From: Lutimonas saemankumensis
GTDB taxonomy: Bacteria > Bacteroidota > Bacteroidia > Flavobacteriales > Flavobacteriaceae
Direction: 5' to 3'
NCBI RefSeq assembly: GCF_020171465.1
Contig: NZ_JAIUZR010000003.1
Coordinates: 496,001 to 560,000 of the forward strand
Length of the DNA: 64,000 nucleotides
Positions 9,126 to 18,182 of the stretch are shown in pieces (the first letter of the stretch is position 1; every line of letters begins with the position of its first letter). Below the pieces are notes generated by a model. The model saw nothing but the letters and a program-made list of their open reading frames with translations. It was not told the origin of the DNA and made no database searches. Made by a program: the position numbers and the translations under genes.

Positions 9126-9206
9126 TTTTCCTGATAGAAAAATTAGTAACAAATCCTTATTTTCAGAGACAAATAACAAAGAATAACAAACTAATAGAAA
9201 ACAATT

Positions 9207-10751
9207 ATGACCTTATTTCAATGGTTACTTTTTATACTTGGTTTACAGGTAATTCACTTTCTGGGAACCTGGAAGCTTTATGTTAAGGCGGGCAGAAAAG
9301 CTTGGGAAGCACTGGTTCCCGTATATAATGCAGTGGTATTGATGCAAATTATCAATCGCCCCAAATGGTGGGTGGTCTTACTCTTCATACCCATCATAAA
9401 TTTATTGATGTTCCCGATCGTATGGATCGAAACGATTAGAAGTTTTGGTAAGAATTCCACCCAGGATTCTTTTTTAGTGGTTTTGACACTTGGATTCTAC
9501 ATCTTCTATGTCAGTTATATGGAAGATGTCAAGTATATCGAAAACCGAAGCCTGAAGCCCAGGACGGCGGCCGGGGAATGGGTCAGTTCCATCGCCTTTG
9601 CCGTAATTGCGGCCACACTGGTTCATACGTATTTTATGCAACCTTACACCATTCCTACTTCCTCACTGGAAAAATCGCTTTTGATTGGTGATTTTCTGTT
9701 TGTAAGCAAATTTCACTATGGAGCAAGGGTGCCCATGACTACTGTTGCAGCACCTATGGTCCATGATACTTTACCCCTGGTCAAGACCAAGAGCTATCTG
9801 GATTTTCCTCAATTGCCTTATATGCGTTTACCCGCAGTTCAAAAAATCAAACAAAACGATATCGTTGTATTCAGCTGGCCGGTGGATACTGTGGAACAGT
9901 TTTTTAAAAAAACAAACCGTCGTATTCGAAAACCTATCGATAAAAAATCGAATTATGTAAAACGCTGCGTGGGTATTCCCGGGGATTCTCTTGAAATTAG
10001 AGATGGATTTGTTTATATCAATGGAAAGAAGAATGAATTGCCTGACAGGGCTCGTTTACAGTTTTACTACGAGACTGATACCGACGGCAAAGCCCTGAGT
10101 GTGAAAAGCCTTAGAAACCGTTACCATGTAAGGGAAGGTGGAAGGTTACAGGATGGAAATTACATACTTAATTTATCCGATGAAGATGCTGAGCTGATTC
10201 GAAAAAACCCCACGGTAAAGAGTTTGAACAAGAGGATCAGTCCAAAAGGAGAACGGGAGGAAGTTTTTCCGAACCTGGAATCTCTAAAATGGAACAAAGA
10301 CAATTACGGGCCCATATATATTCCTGAAAAGGGAGCGACAGTTGCATTGAACATGCAAAGCTTACCCTATTATAAAAGAATCATCGTAGAATATGAGAAA
10401 AACACCTTACGTGTTGATGATGGAAAGATCTATTTAAATGGAAATTCAGAGCCTGTAAATTCCTATACTTTTAAACAGGACTATTACTGGATGATGGGAG
10501 ACAACCGTCATAATTCTGAAGATTCCCGCTATTGGGGTTATGTTCCTTTTGACCATGTGGTTGGAAAACCTGTGTTTATATGGTTTAGCTGGAATTCCGA
10601 TGGCCAGGGAATCAGCAAGATACGGTGGGAAAGACTGTTTACCACCGTTGGTGGAAGCGGAGAACCTGTTTCTTATTTTTATCCTTTTCTTGGTGTCCTG
10701 GCAGTTATTTATGGATTCAGCTGGTATAGAAAAAGAAAGAAAGCCGCCTGA
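9207..10751 (+). CDS. lepB: Signal peptidase I with N-terminal DUF5684-like membrane region
   Basis: 514 aa, far longer than E. coli LepB (324). Residues 1-115 form a multi-helix membrane module resembling DUF5684 (KLYVKAGRKAWEALVPVYN). A further membrane anchor lies at about 125-143, then the S26 peptidase core. IPTSSLEKSLLIGDF (149-163) aligns with the E. coli IPSGSMMPTLLIGDF segment and gives Ser153 as nucleophile. NYVKRCVGIPGD (249-260) gives Lys252 as general base. MGDNRHNSEDSR, in the C-terminal part, is the conserved box E. An insertion of more than 100 residues separates the last two. It releases exported proteins from the inner membrane by removing their signal peptides. It is followed 17 bases later by the WbqC-like gene. 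Confidence 0.95.
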   Translation: MTLFQWLLFILGLQVIHFLGTWKLYVKAGRKAWEALVPVYNAVVLMQIINRPKWWVVLLFIPIINLLMFPIVWIETIRSFGKNSTQDSFLVVLTLGFYIFYVSYMEDVKYIENRSLKPRTAAGEWVSSIAFAVIAATLVHTYFMQPYTIPTSSLEKSLLIGDFLFVSKFHYGARVPMTTVAAPMVHDTLPLVKTKSYLDFPQLPYMRLPAVQKIKQNDIVVFSWPVDTVEQFFKKTNRRIRKPIDKKSNYVKRCVGIPGDSLEIRDGFVYINGKKNELPDRARLQFYYETDTDGKALSVKSLRNRYHVREGGRLQDGNYILNLSDEDAELIRKNPTVKSLNKRISPKGEREEVFPNLESLKWNKDNYGPIYIPEKGATVALNMQSLPYYKRIIVEYEKNTLRVDDGKIYLNGNSEPVNSYTFKQDYYWMMGDNRHNSEDSRYWGYVPFDHVVGKPVFIWFSWNSDGQGISKIRWERLFTTVGGSGEPVSYFYPFLGVLAVIYGFSWYRKRKKAA

Positions 10752-10768
10752 ATCAAACCATAGTACCC

Positions 10769-11398
10769 ATGAGTATTTTATTGCAACCTGGTTTTTTTGG
10801 ACCCATTATTCAGTATGTGGCAATGGCCGCTCATTCTGAACTTGTTTTTGAAAAGGAAGATAATTTTCAGAAACAAACCTACAGAAATCGCTGCTATATC
10901 TATGGAGCTAATGGAAGGCAATTATTATCGGTTCCTATAAGGCATTCCAAAAGCGATGGAAGGCAAAAAACAAAAGACGTTAAAATAGACAATAGTTTTC
11001 CCTGGCAGAGGAATTTTATACGATCCCTGGAAGCTTCCTATCGATCTTCACCTTATTTTGAGTTCTACGAGGATGAACTGATGGTTGTATTGAACAAGCG
11101 TCATAAGTATCTTTTAGATCTTAATTTAGAAGCGCATCATGTTATTGGCGAATGCCTCCAGTTAGACAATAAGGTTCAGTTTACCAATGAATATGATCTC
11201 AATCCTGAAGGAATTAATGATCTGCGTTTTTTGGTTGAGGCCAAGAAAGAAAGGACCTATAATTTTGACCCGTATATCCAGGTATTTTCTTCTAAATATG
11301 GTTTTTTGCCAAATTTGAGCATCCTTGATCTTTTGTTCAATGAAGGTACAAATGCATTAGGATATCTTGAACAACATAAAAACCTACTCGATCTTTAG
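10769..11398 (+). CDS. WbqC-family protein
   Basis: 209 aa. The start MSILLQPGFFGPIIQY, then EDNFQKQTYRNRCYIYGANG and SVPIRH, fit the WbqC-like family. The founding members sit in O-antigen loci, but the chemistry of the family is not settled. There is no signal peptide and no membrane segment. It is the last gene of the parA-to-lepB run, with a strong terminator 57 bases after its stop. The ORF can be read from several upstream ATGs in other frames, but only the ATG at 10769 gives the conserved beginning. Confidence 0.8.
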   Translation: MSILLQPGFFGPIIQYVAMAAHSELVFEKEDNFQKQTYRNRCYIYGANGRQLLSVPIRHSKSDGRQKTKDVKIDNSFPWQRNFIRSLEASYRSSPYFEFYEDELMVVLNKRHKYLLDLNLEAHHVIGECLQLDNKVQFTNEYDLNPEGINDLRFLVEAKKERTYNFDPYIQVFSSKYGFLPNLSILDLLFNEGTNALGYLEQHKNLLDL

Positions 11399-11454
11399 GA
11401 CCCGATCTACTGTTCATTATAGAATCGAGTCGAAAATTCCCATTCTAAAACAAT

Positions 11455-11487
11455 AAAAAAAGCCGAATACTTTACTATTCGGCTTTT
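11455..11487. terminator. Bidirectional intrinsic terminator
   Basis: AGCCGAATA (11461-11469) pairs with TATTCGGCT (11476-11484) around a six-base loop, with As on the left and Ts on the right. It lies between the convergent WbqC-like gene and the coiled-coil membrane protein gene and can serve both. Confidence 0.85.
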
Positions 11488-11514
11488 GAATTTTTTCTCT
11501 ACTTGGAAAGGGCC

Positions 11515-12144
11515 TTATTTTTTACCTTTTTTCTCAGCGTATTTCTGTTTGTTGAGTTCATCCTGTAGCTCCCTTCTCACCTTTTGTTCTCTTTCCAGGG
11601 CTTTCTGCTTGTAAGCTTCAAATTCTTTTTCCGTATCGCTTAACAGGTCTCTTGCCTGAATGGTAATGGCGTTACTTGATCTAAATCTGAAAATGAAGAA
11701 GAGCAGCAAGGCAATCAAACTAAAGATGATGGTCCATAAAAGACTGTTGTACGATGATTTGGTCATCGGAAAACCAAGAAACTTGATATTGTCTTTTTCT
11801 TTGGTCACTGAGGTCAGATTGTCATTAGTGGTCTGCAGATCTGCTTTCAGGCTGTTTATTTCATTAGACTGGACATCAACCAGTTTTTTGGTGTCACTCA
11901 AATCTTTCTTTAAGGCCTGTAAGGAATCAAGTACATTTCCTTTGATTTTTTGATAAAAGGTCTTTTTAACCACTTTATACTCTTGATAAGAACTCGATTT
12001 TCTATACAAATAGTCGAACTGGCTTTCAAGTGTACCACTATTCAAGGAGGGTTTTGGTCCTGATTGATCCTGAGCCTGTGCAAAGGCAATTGATCCAAAT
12101 CCTAAAAACAAGGTTAGTGATAAAACAGTGATGAATTTTTTCAT
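11515..12144 (-). CDS. Signal-peptide coiled-coil membrane protein of unknown function
   Basis: 209 aa. A clear signal peptide (MKKFITVLSLTLFLGFGSIAFAQ, about 22 residues) leads to a periplasmic region with a long coiled coil (about 65-115, LQALKKDLSDTKKLVDVQ and following). A membrane helix follows at about 133-153 (LLWTIIFSLIALLLFFIFRF), and then a charged cytoplasmic helix rich in Lys/Glu, ending KYAEKKGKK. From memory, Bacteroidota relatives sometimes carry the database name 'tRNA (guanine-N1)-methyltransferase'; nothing here resembles the SPOUT/TrmD fold, so I do not use that name. It is a single gene behind the WbqC terminator. Its function is unknown; a membrane-spanning tether is the most I would infer. 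Confidence 0.8.
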   Translation of the reverse strand: MKKFITVLSLTLFLGFGSIAFAQAQDQSGPKPSLNSGTLESQFDYLYRKSSSYQEYKVVKKTFYQKIKGNVLDSLQALKKDLSDTKKLVDVQSNEINSLKADLQTTNDNLTSVTKEKDNIKFLGFPMTKSSYNSLLWTIIFSLIALLLFFIFRFRSSNAITIQARDLLSDTEKEFEAYKQKALEREQKVRRELQDELNKQKYAEKKGKK

Positions 12145-12311
12145 TTCAATGTTATTTGATTAATTATGTTACAAAAATCTGTCCTTCAGGTGCCTGACAA
12201 AGAAATATAAAATAAAAGTGTAGCTACCATATTGAGACAAGGCATTGTAACCGTTCTCTTTTCATATTAAGAGGGGTCTAAAATTAAATAAATTTACCAT
12301 GTCTGCAAAAA

Positions 12312-15224
12312 TTATTTTAAAGCATCTCTCAAGACTGTTACAGGATGTTTTGCCCTTCTTCCGGTTCCATCCTTAATCTGATGCCTGCAGCTTGTTCCCG
12401 AGGCCACAATCTCAACACTTTTGGCCGTATTTCTGATCTTTGGAAAAAGAGTATCTTCACCAACACGCATACTTAAATCATAATGCTCTTTTTCATAGCC
12501 AAATGATCCTGCCATTCCGCAGCATCCGGTGTTCATGATCGAACTATTGTAGTTTACGGGTAAATTCAGCATTGCCTGTGTGGATTTCATATTCGATAAA
12601 GATTTTTGCTGGCAATGACCGTGAATCTTAAGTTCTTTCTTTTGATGGGTGAATTGATCCTTGCGAATACGCCCCATCATTATTTCTCTCTCTAAAAATT
12701 CTTCAATCGTAAAAGTGTATTTACTCAATTTAAGTGCTTTTTCCTTATCCTCAGCCAATCTTAAATATTCATCCCTAAAACTTAGGATAGCAGATGGTTC
12801 AATTCCTACCAGGGGTACATGCTCAGTGATCAAACCTTCAAAATAGGAAATGTTGAAATTGGCAACTTCTTTTGCCTCATCGAGTAATCCTTTTGATATA
12901 AAACTTCTTCCACTTTCTTTATGATCGGTGATGATGACCTTGTATTGAAGTTTTGTAAGAAGTTCAATGCAGTCCCTCGCAATTTCAACATCATAAAAAT
13001 TGGAGAATTCATCCAAAAACAAATAGACCAGTCCATTGCGAAATTCTGGTCTTAAAAATGAATTCTTATTTATGTGGTACCATTTTCTTGCAGTTTTCTG
13101 CGCAAGGGGAGGAACGGTTCTTTCTTTGGCGATACCCAGTGCATTTTTTGCGAGCCTGGTGTTTAAAACAAAATTGGCCAGACCCGGAACAAGGGATCCC
13201 ATCTTGTTGTATTTTACATTATCGGCAAACAATTTCGTCCGAAAGGAGACTCCGTTTTCTTTTTGGTATTGGTACAAGAACTCCGATTTTAATGCAGCAA
13301 CATCCACATTGCTAGGACATTCACTCGCGCAGGCTTTACAACTTAAACAAAGGTCAAATACCTCTTTGAGCTCTTCATGATCAAAACGATTGGCTTTCTT
13401 GCTATGGGTTAAAAATTCTCGAAGCGTATTGGCTCTTGCCCTGGTGCTATCTTTTTCGTCTTTTGTTGCCCTGTAACTGGGACACATGGTTCCTCCGGCA
13501 AATACCGGTTTTCTGCAATCACCCGATCCATTACATTTCTCTGTGGCTCTTAATATACCCATTGAATCAGAGAAATCCTGTAGGGTTTGAATCTCAGGTT
13601 CTTTCCTGTCGACTTCATATCGAAGGGAGGCATCCATTGGCCAGGGATCTATAATCTTACCCGGATTCAGCAGTTGTTGAGGGTCAAAGGTCCTTTTGAT
13701 CCTTTTCATCAAATCATAATTCTTTTTACCCAACATGAATTCAAGAAATTCAGATCTTACGATCCCGTCTCCGTGTTCCCCGCTCATGGATCCACCGTAT
13801 TTTTTTACAAGATGGGCCACCTGGGTGGTAATTTCCCTGAATAAGCCCACATCTTCCTTTTGCTTTAGATTTAAGATTGGACGTAAATGCAGTTCTCCTG
13901 CCCCGGCATGGGCATAATACACTGCTTCTTGTCCGTACTTTTTCATCATTGCGGTGAACTCCCTGATAAAAGCGGGTAGTACATGTACTTCAACTGCTGT
14001 ATCTTCAATGCAGGCAACTGCTTTTCTGTCACCAACAATATTGCCAAGCAATCCTAAACCGGCCTTACGCAGGTTATTCGCGCTTGCAATCTGATCACCT
14101 TCCAAAATCGGATAGGCATAACCATAACCATTTGATTTCAGATCTGAGACCAAATTCTCAGCGAGCTCCCTGGTATGATTCGGATCATTACTTGAGACTT
14201 CCAGCATCAGAATTGCAGCTGGGTCTTTTTCTACAAAAAACCTGTTTTTGATCTGTTCCCTGTTGTTTTTTGTACAGTCCAGTATGGTTTTGTCCATGAG
14301 CTCACATGTGTACAAATTGTGCTTCATGGCCACTACAACGGCCTCAAGGCTTTCCTGTATACTTTCAAAATGGGCAGCTACCATCATGTTGTATTGAGGA
14401 GGAAGGGTGTCGAGAGAAAGAGTAATATCTGTGGTAAAGGCCAGGGTGCCCTCACTTCCACACATCAGTTTAGACAGATTGAAGAAGGAACTGTTTTCAG
14501 AAAATACTTCATTCTCCAGTAAAGCATCTATGGCATAGCCGTTATTCCTTCTGTGAATTCCGGGTTTGGGAAATTCTTTTTTGATCTCTTGCTGAATATC
14601 TTCCTTGGACAGCTCTTGATACAACAGATTGTAAACCTTGCTCTCAAGGCTGTTTCCTTTGAGTTTTTCCAGAAAACTCTTTTTTGAGAGGGGGCCAAAA
14701 TTACAGTCACTTCCATCACTGAGTATTGTATTCATTTCAAGGACCTTATCACGTGTTACCCCATATTGTATGGAGGTGGTTCCCGAAGAATTGTTTCCTA
14801 CCATGCCTCCGATCATGCATCGGTTGGAAGTAGAAGTATTCGGGCCAAAGAATAACCCAAAAGGTTTTAAAAATTCATTGAGCTCATCTCGAATGACCCC
14901 AGGCTGAACACGGATGGTTTTGTTTTTCTCATCAAATGCCAGAATTTTAGTAAAGTACTTAGAAGTATCCACAATAATTCCGTCTCCAACACACTGCCCC
15001 GCCAAAGAGGTCCCTGCTGTCCTGGGAGTCAGTGAAATCCGGTTCTTTGAGGCAAATTCAAGTAGTTTTTTCAGGTCAGAGCCATTCTTAGGAAAGGCCA
15101 CCGCCAGAGGAAGCTTACGATATACTGAGGCATCTGTGGCATATATCCTTTTGTGCAACTCATCGTACTGAACCTCTCCCTCAAGAGATTGATTTAATTC
15201 TTGCAATGCCTGTTTAACTGACAT
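12312..15224 (-). CDS. FAD-linked oxidase / Fe-S dehydrogenase fusion (YdiJ / D-lactate dehydrogenase-like)
   Basis: 970 aa, three parts. (1) A PCMH-type FAD-binding domain (about 20-270), with TPRTAGTSLAGQCVG and GGMVGNNSSGTTSIQYG. (2) An FAD-oxidase C-terminal domain (about 270-530), with GSEGTLAF, YYAHAGAGELHLRP and SGEHGDGIVRSEFL. (3) A GlpC-like Fe-S module: CNGSGDC and CPSYRAT near 565-590, the ferredoxin motif CLSCKACASECPS near 635, and two CCG-type elements (HGHCQQKSL; NTGCCGMAGSFGYE). This is the layout of bacterial 2-hydroxyacid dehydrogenases such as E. coli YdiJ that pass electrons to the quinone pool. The substrate (D-lactate, D-2-hydroxyglutarate or similar) cannot be read from the sequence. 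It is followed closely by the CsaA gene upstream on the strand (23-base gap). Confidence 0.9.
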   Translation of the reverse strand: MSVKQALQELNQSLEGEVQYDELHKRIYATDASVYRKLPLAVAFPKNGSDLKKLLEFASKNRISLTPRTAGTSLAGQCVGDGIIVDTSKYFTKILAFDEKNKTIRVQPGVIRDELNEFLKPFGLFFGPNTSTSNRCMIGGMVGNNSSGTTSIQYGVTRDKVLEMNTILSDGSDCNFGPLSKKSFLEKLKGNSLESKVYNLLYQELSKEDIQQEIKKEFPKPGIHRRNNGYAIDALLENEVFSENSSFFNLSKLMCGSEGTLAFTTDITLSLDTLPPQYNMMVAAHFESIQESLEAVVVAMKHNLYTCELMDKTILDCTKNNREQIKNRFFVEKDPAAILMLEVSSNDPNHTRELAENLVSDLKSNGYGYAYPILEGDQIASANNLRKAGLGLLGNIVGDRKAVACIEDTAVEVHVLPAFIREFTAMMKKYGQEAVYYAHAGAGELHLRPILNLKQKEDVGLFREITTQVAHLVKKYGGSMSGEHGDGIVRSEFLEFMLGKKNYDLMKRIKRTFDPQQLLNPGKIIDPWPMDASLRYEVDRKEPEIQTLQDFSDSMGILRATEKCNGSGDCRKPVFAGGTMCPSYRATKDEKDSTRARANTLREFLTHSKKANRFDHEELKEVFDLCLSCKACASECPSNVDVAALKSEFLYQYQKENGVSFRTKLFADNVKYNKMGSLVPGLANFVLNTRLAKNALGIAKERTVPPLAQKTARKWYHINKNSFLRPEFRNGLVYLFLDEFSNFYDVEIARDCIELLTKLQYKVIITDHKESGRSFISKGLLDEAKEVANFNISYFEGLITEHVPLVGIEPSAILSFRDEYLRLAEDKEKALKLSKYTFTIEEFLEREIMMGRIRKDQFTHQKKELKIHGHCQQKSLSNMKSTQAMLNLPVNYNSSIMNTGCCGMAGSFGYEKEHYDLSMRVGEDTLFPKIRNTAKSVEIVASGTSCRHQIKDGTGRRAKHPVTVLRDALK

Positions 15225-15247
15225 AAAAAAATAAGTGATTTTGAAAT

Positions 15248-15586
15248 TTACAAAACTTGTGTACCGTTTCCGACCCTGTCAGATGGATGTAAAAGTACAA
15301 CTTCCTTACCATTTTGAACGCCCAGAACCAGGCATTCACTCATGAAATTTGCTATTTGTTTGGGAGCGAAATTTATTACGGCCAGAACTTTTTTTCCAAT
15401 AAGTTCTTCTTTGGTATAAAGTGATGTGATCTGGGCACTGGATTTTCTGGTTCCAAGAGGCCCAAAATCCACGAGAAGCTGATAAGCAGGTACTTTGGCC
15501 TTTTCAAAATCAATGGCTTCAAGAATAGTACCAACGCGTATATCGACTTTCTGAAAATCTTCAAATGAGATGATGCTTTTCTCCAT
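15248..15586 (-). CDS. csaA: CsaA-like tRNA-binding protein
   Basis: 112 aa, the full length of the stand-alone EMAP-II/OB-fold tRNA-binding family. FQKVDIRVGTILEAIDF (11-27) is the typical first strand pair, and KSSAQIT, VLAVINFAPKQIANFMSE and SECLVLGV are the family's conserved blocks. CsaA binds tRNA and has been given a secretion-chaperone role in Bacillus. The start codon overlaps the stop of the Mpo1-like gene by one base (TAATG on the minus strand), so the two are translationally coupled. Confidence 0.9.
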   Translation of the reverse strand: MEKSIISFEDFQKVDIRVGTILEAIDFEKAKVPAYQLLVDFGPLGTRKSSAQITSLYTKEELIGKKVLAVINFAPKQIANFMSECLVLGVQNGKEVVLLHPSDRVGNGTQVL

Positions 15587-16044
15587 TACCGAGAGAGTTT
15601 TTCAAATACCCAGGCCGGTCCTATCAACAGAAATTGTAAATCCTTAAAAAATGAAGGTTTTTTTCCTTCCACTTTGTGTCCGTAAAACTGACCGATCCAG
15701 GCTACGACAAAAATAATCAGTGAGGTAATAAACAATGGGGCTATCTGGCCCAAATAGAAGTTTCCGTAAAGGCAAAGGACGCAAAATCCCAGCATTCTCA
15801 GGAATACAGCAAAGGATAACCGAAGATAAAAGATCAGCAGGAGTAACATTAAAAACGAAGCCCAGTTGATCCAGAGAGGGGCCTCCAAACCTGAAATTTG
15901 ATTCAGGAAACCAGTAGGTATACTCATCAACATACCAACAATACTGAAGAAAATGGCCGGAACGCAGATATAATGAATTTTTTGATTGGTTTCATTTTGA
16001 TGACTTACCGCATAATCATCATACCATTGCTGCATTGTTTTCAT
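15586..16044 (-). CDS. Mpo1-like / DUF962 membrane protein
   Basis: 152 aa. The N-terminus MQQWYDDYAVSHQNETNQKIHYICVPAIFFS carries the DUF962 signature (YxxxHxNxxNxxxHxxGxP-like). About four membrane helices follow: IFFSIVGMLMSIP, WINWASFLMLLLLIFYL, MLGFCVLCLYGNFYL and LFITSLIIFVVAWIGQF. The yeast homologue Mpo1 is an Fe(II)-dependent dioxygenase that removes one carbon in phytosphingosine breakdown; the conserved His residues here would be the metal ligands. Whether the bacterial protein uses a sphingoid or another long-chain 2-hydroxy acid is open; some Bacteroidota make sphingolipids. The stop overlaps the csaA start. Confidence 0.8.
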   Translation of the reverse strand: MKTMQQWYDDYAVSHQNETNQKIHYICVPAIFFSIVGMLMSIPTGFLNQISGLEAPLWINWASFLMLLLLIFYLRLSFAVFLRMLGFCVLCLYGNFYLGQIAPLFITSLIIFVVAWIGQFYGHKVEGKKPSFFKDLQFLLIGPAWVFEKLSR

Positions 16045-16096
16045 AAAGTGTTATTTTTGTTCATGTATAAGTAAATATAGAAATAAAATGTGATTT

Positions 16097-16651
16097 ATGG
16101 CAAATACTCCTTCTAATATGATCCCGCTGGGAACTCGGGCAGAAAATTTTGACTTATTTGATACCGTATCCGGAAACTCACTGTCTTTAAAGGATTTGAA
16201 AGGGGAGAAGGGTACCGTTATTTTTTTTATTTGTAATCATTGCCCGTTTGTTATTCATGTCAATAAAGAATTGGTTCGTATGGCGAATGATTATTTTAAA
16301 AATGGGATCTCATTTGTTGCCATCTCCTCAAATGATATCGAAAAATATCCCCAGGACGGACCCGAATTGATGAAGGAAAATGCAAAAAATTTCAACTATC
16401 CTTTTCCTTACTTGTTTGATACTACACAGGAAGTAGCCAGGGCCTATGATGCGGCATGTACCCCCGATACGTATTTGTTTGATAAAGATTTAAAATTGGT
16501 TTACAGGGGTCAGATTGATGATTCCAGGCCGGGAAACGATAAACCTGTCAATGGAAAGGATCTCAGGAAGGCCATGGACTTTTTATTGGAAGGGAAAGGC
16601 CTGGTTGAGCCCCAAATGCCAAGTATGGGTTGCGGGATCAAATGGAAATGA
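16097..16651 (+). CDS. Thioredoxin-fold protein of the peroxiredoxin-like (PRX_like1) family
   Basis: 184 aa. A thioredoxin fold with FFICNHCPFVIHVNKEL near residue 43; Cys46 and Cys49 form a CNHC redox pair at the end of the first core strand. AISSNDIEKYPQDGP and CTPDTYLFDKDLKLVYRGQ (containing the cis-Pro loop region and another Cys) are typical of this AhpC/TSA-related family. There is no signal peptide, so it is cytoplasmic, with a thiol oxidoreductase or peroxidase role. It stands alone between two minus-strand groups, with the ATG at 16097 53 bases from the divergent Mpo1-like start. Confidence 0.88.
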   Translation: MANTPSNMIPLGTRAENFDLFDTVSGNSLSLKDLKGEKGTVIFFICNHCPFVIHVNKELVRMANDYFKNGISFVAISSNDIEKYPQDGPELMKENAKNFNYPFPYLFDTTQEVARAYDAACTPDTYLFDKDLKLVYRGQIDDSRPGNDKPVNGKDLRKAMDFLLEGKGLVEPQMPSMGCGIKWK

Positions 16652-16693
16652 GGCGTGAAAAACCATTGTACTAAAACCTGCTTTTCTTCTTAG

Positions 16694-17236
16694 TTACAGC
16701 CAGTTTTTTCTTCTTAATAAATTTTCGATATGGGCATAATGGTGCTGGCTATGCCAGGTATAAATACCAATATTCTTTTCAAGAGTGATCTCCTCATCGG
16801 TTTCCGGATGGATAAAAACCCTTTTAAGATCATCATCAGTCAATCCTTTAAGAAAATAAACCCATTTGGCATGCAGACTATCCAAAGCATTCAAGGAGAG
16901 TTCAATGGGAGCTTTATAGTCATGTAATTCTGCCCATCTGTCTTCATAATATGCCTTAATTACAGGCTTTTCCTCGGTCAAAGACCATTTGAACCGGATA
17001 TAACTATGATAATGGCTATCGGCCACATGATGAACTACTTGTCGTATCGTCCATCCTTCTTCCCGGTAAGGAGTATTGAGTTGTTCCTCGGATAAGTTCT
17101 CAGTAATTAAACGAATTTTTTTAGGAAAAGCTTCCAGTGCTGAAATCCATTTTTGAATATCCTGTTTTGTTATTATCCCAGGAATACTGGCTTTCCCAAT
17201 AGGATATTTTAAGTGTTCTAAATGATCTATCTGCAT
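16694..17236 (-). CDS. YfiT-like DinB-family protein (putative metal-dependent hydrolase / bacillithiol transferase)
   Basis: 180 aa four-helix DinB fold. The opening DHLEHLKYPIGKASIPGIIT is the YfiT-type N-terminus. The metal-binding histidines are visible in VVHHVADSHYH (about 69-79) and in WHSQHHYAHIENLL near the C-terminus. Homologues are named putative metal-dependent hydrolases; the Bacillus protein is described as a bacillithiol S-transferase, so a thiol-transferase detoxification role is possible here but unproven. It lies eight bases downstream of the outer-membrane-barrel gene on the same strand, so the two probably share a transcript. Confidence 0.85.
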   Translation of the reverse strand: MQIDHLEHLKYPIGKASIPGIITKQDIQKWISALEAFPKKIRLITENLSEEQLNTPYREEGWTIRQVVHHVADSHYHSYIRFKWSLTEEKPVIKAYYEDRWAELHDYKAPIELSLNALDSLHAKWVYFLKGLTDDDLKRVFIHPETDEEITLEKNIGIYTWHSQHHYAHIENLLRRKNWL

Positions 17237-17244
17237 GTAATATG

Positions 17245-18069
17245 TTAGAAATTTCCGTGAACCGTAATCGTAGGGCCAGAAAAGCCCATGTCAAATTTAC
17301 CTTTCCAGTTGTCTGCATCCACCTTGGCATTCAATAATAATCCTCTATAATCAAATCCCAGTCCTAGATTTTTAATAATTTGATATCTAACACCAGGGGC
17401 AAAATTCCAGAGACCTCCTGAATACTGATCGATGCTTATACCAAACCAATCCACACGAGCAATAAAAGCCCATTTTTGAGTAGGTGCCCAATGATACCAG
17501 GCTCCTATATTGGGCAATGGAATCAGAGCACTTACCCTTCTTTTCTGGAATTTTCCATCCAGATCCGGATTATCAGATTTTACCTCTCCTTCAATAAAGG
17601 CTCCTATGTTTATGGCATGAACTCCCAAACCTCCTCCCAATGAATGTTTTTGACCGGAAGAAATTAATCTGCCAACAAAAATCCTGTATAATGCAAAGTC
17701 AATACCTCCTCTTACAAAGGTCCCTTTTTCAAACGTCGTTTCATCGAATACAATTGTTGTGTCTAATGTGGCCCTTGCTGCATTATTTACGGCAAAAGTT
17801 TCAGCGGTTAACCTCCACTTTTTATTCCATCGCCATTCAAAATTTGCAAATCCGGTAATCTGGTTGTCGTTTAAATCAAATGTGCCATCAAAATCGATTT
17901 CATCATCGGGAGAGGAGGCATCGGCGCCGAGTTTAATATTCTTCGAAGGGAAGAAAGCCCCGGCTTCGATGTAGAATTTATCCGTTAATATTGGGTTTTT
18001 CTCTTCTTCCTGAGAATAGATTTCAGCATAAAGTCCAAAAAGAAAAAATATAAAAGCAATATATTTCAT
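17245..18069 (-). CDS. Predicted outer-membrane beta-barrel protein
   Basis: 274 aa. A signal peptide (MKYIAFIFFLFGLYAEIYSQ, cut near 19-20) is followed by alternating amphipathic strands such as GFANFEWRWNKKWRLTAET, NIGAWYHWAPTQKWAFIARV and FAPGVRYQIIKNLGLGFDY. The chain ends in Phe (TVHGNF), as transmembrane barrels usually do. I cannot name a substrate or a family. It is transcribed ahead of the YfiT-like gene (eight-base gap), behind a terminator that separates it from the immunophilin gene. Confidence 0.7.
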   Translation of the reverse strand: MKYIAFIFFLFGLYAEIYSQEEEKNPILTDKFYIEAGAFFPSKNIKLGADASSPDDEIDFDGTFDLNDNQITGFANFEWRWNKKWRLTAETFAVNNAARATLDTTIVFDETTFEKGTFVRGGIDFALYRIFVGRLISSGQKHSLGGGLGVHAINIGAFIEGEVKSDNPDLDGKFQKRRVSALIPLPNIGAWYHWAPTQKWAFIARVDWFGISIDQYSGGLWNFAPGVRYQIIKNLGLGFDYRGLLLNAKVDADNWKGKFDMGFSGPTITVHGNF

Positions 18070-18118
18070 GAGGGGGATTCTTTAATTATAATTAAAGTTA
18101 CAACAATTAACTTTATAA

Positions 18119-18150
18119 AAAAAAGCTTCTCTTAGAGAAGCTTTTTTTTT
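18119..18150 (-). terminator. Intrinsic terminator after the immunophilin gene
   Basis: AAAAGCTTCTC (18121-18131) and GAGAAGCTTTT (18135-18145) form an 11-bp stem with a three-base loop. Runs of T occur on both strands; the minus-strand direction serves the immunophilin gene ending at 18183. Confidence 0.85.
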
Positions 18151-18182
18151 CAAGTTTTACGAACAATTTAACTTTATGCAAA

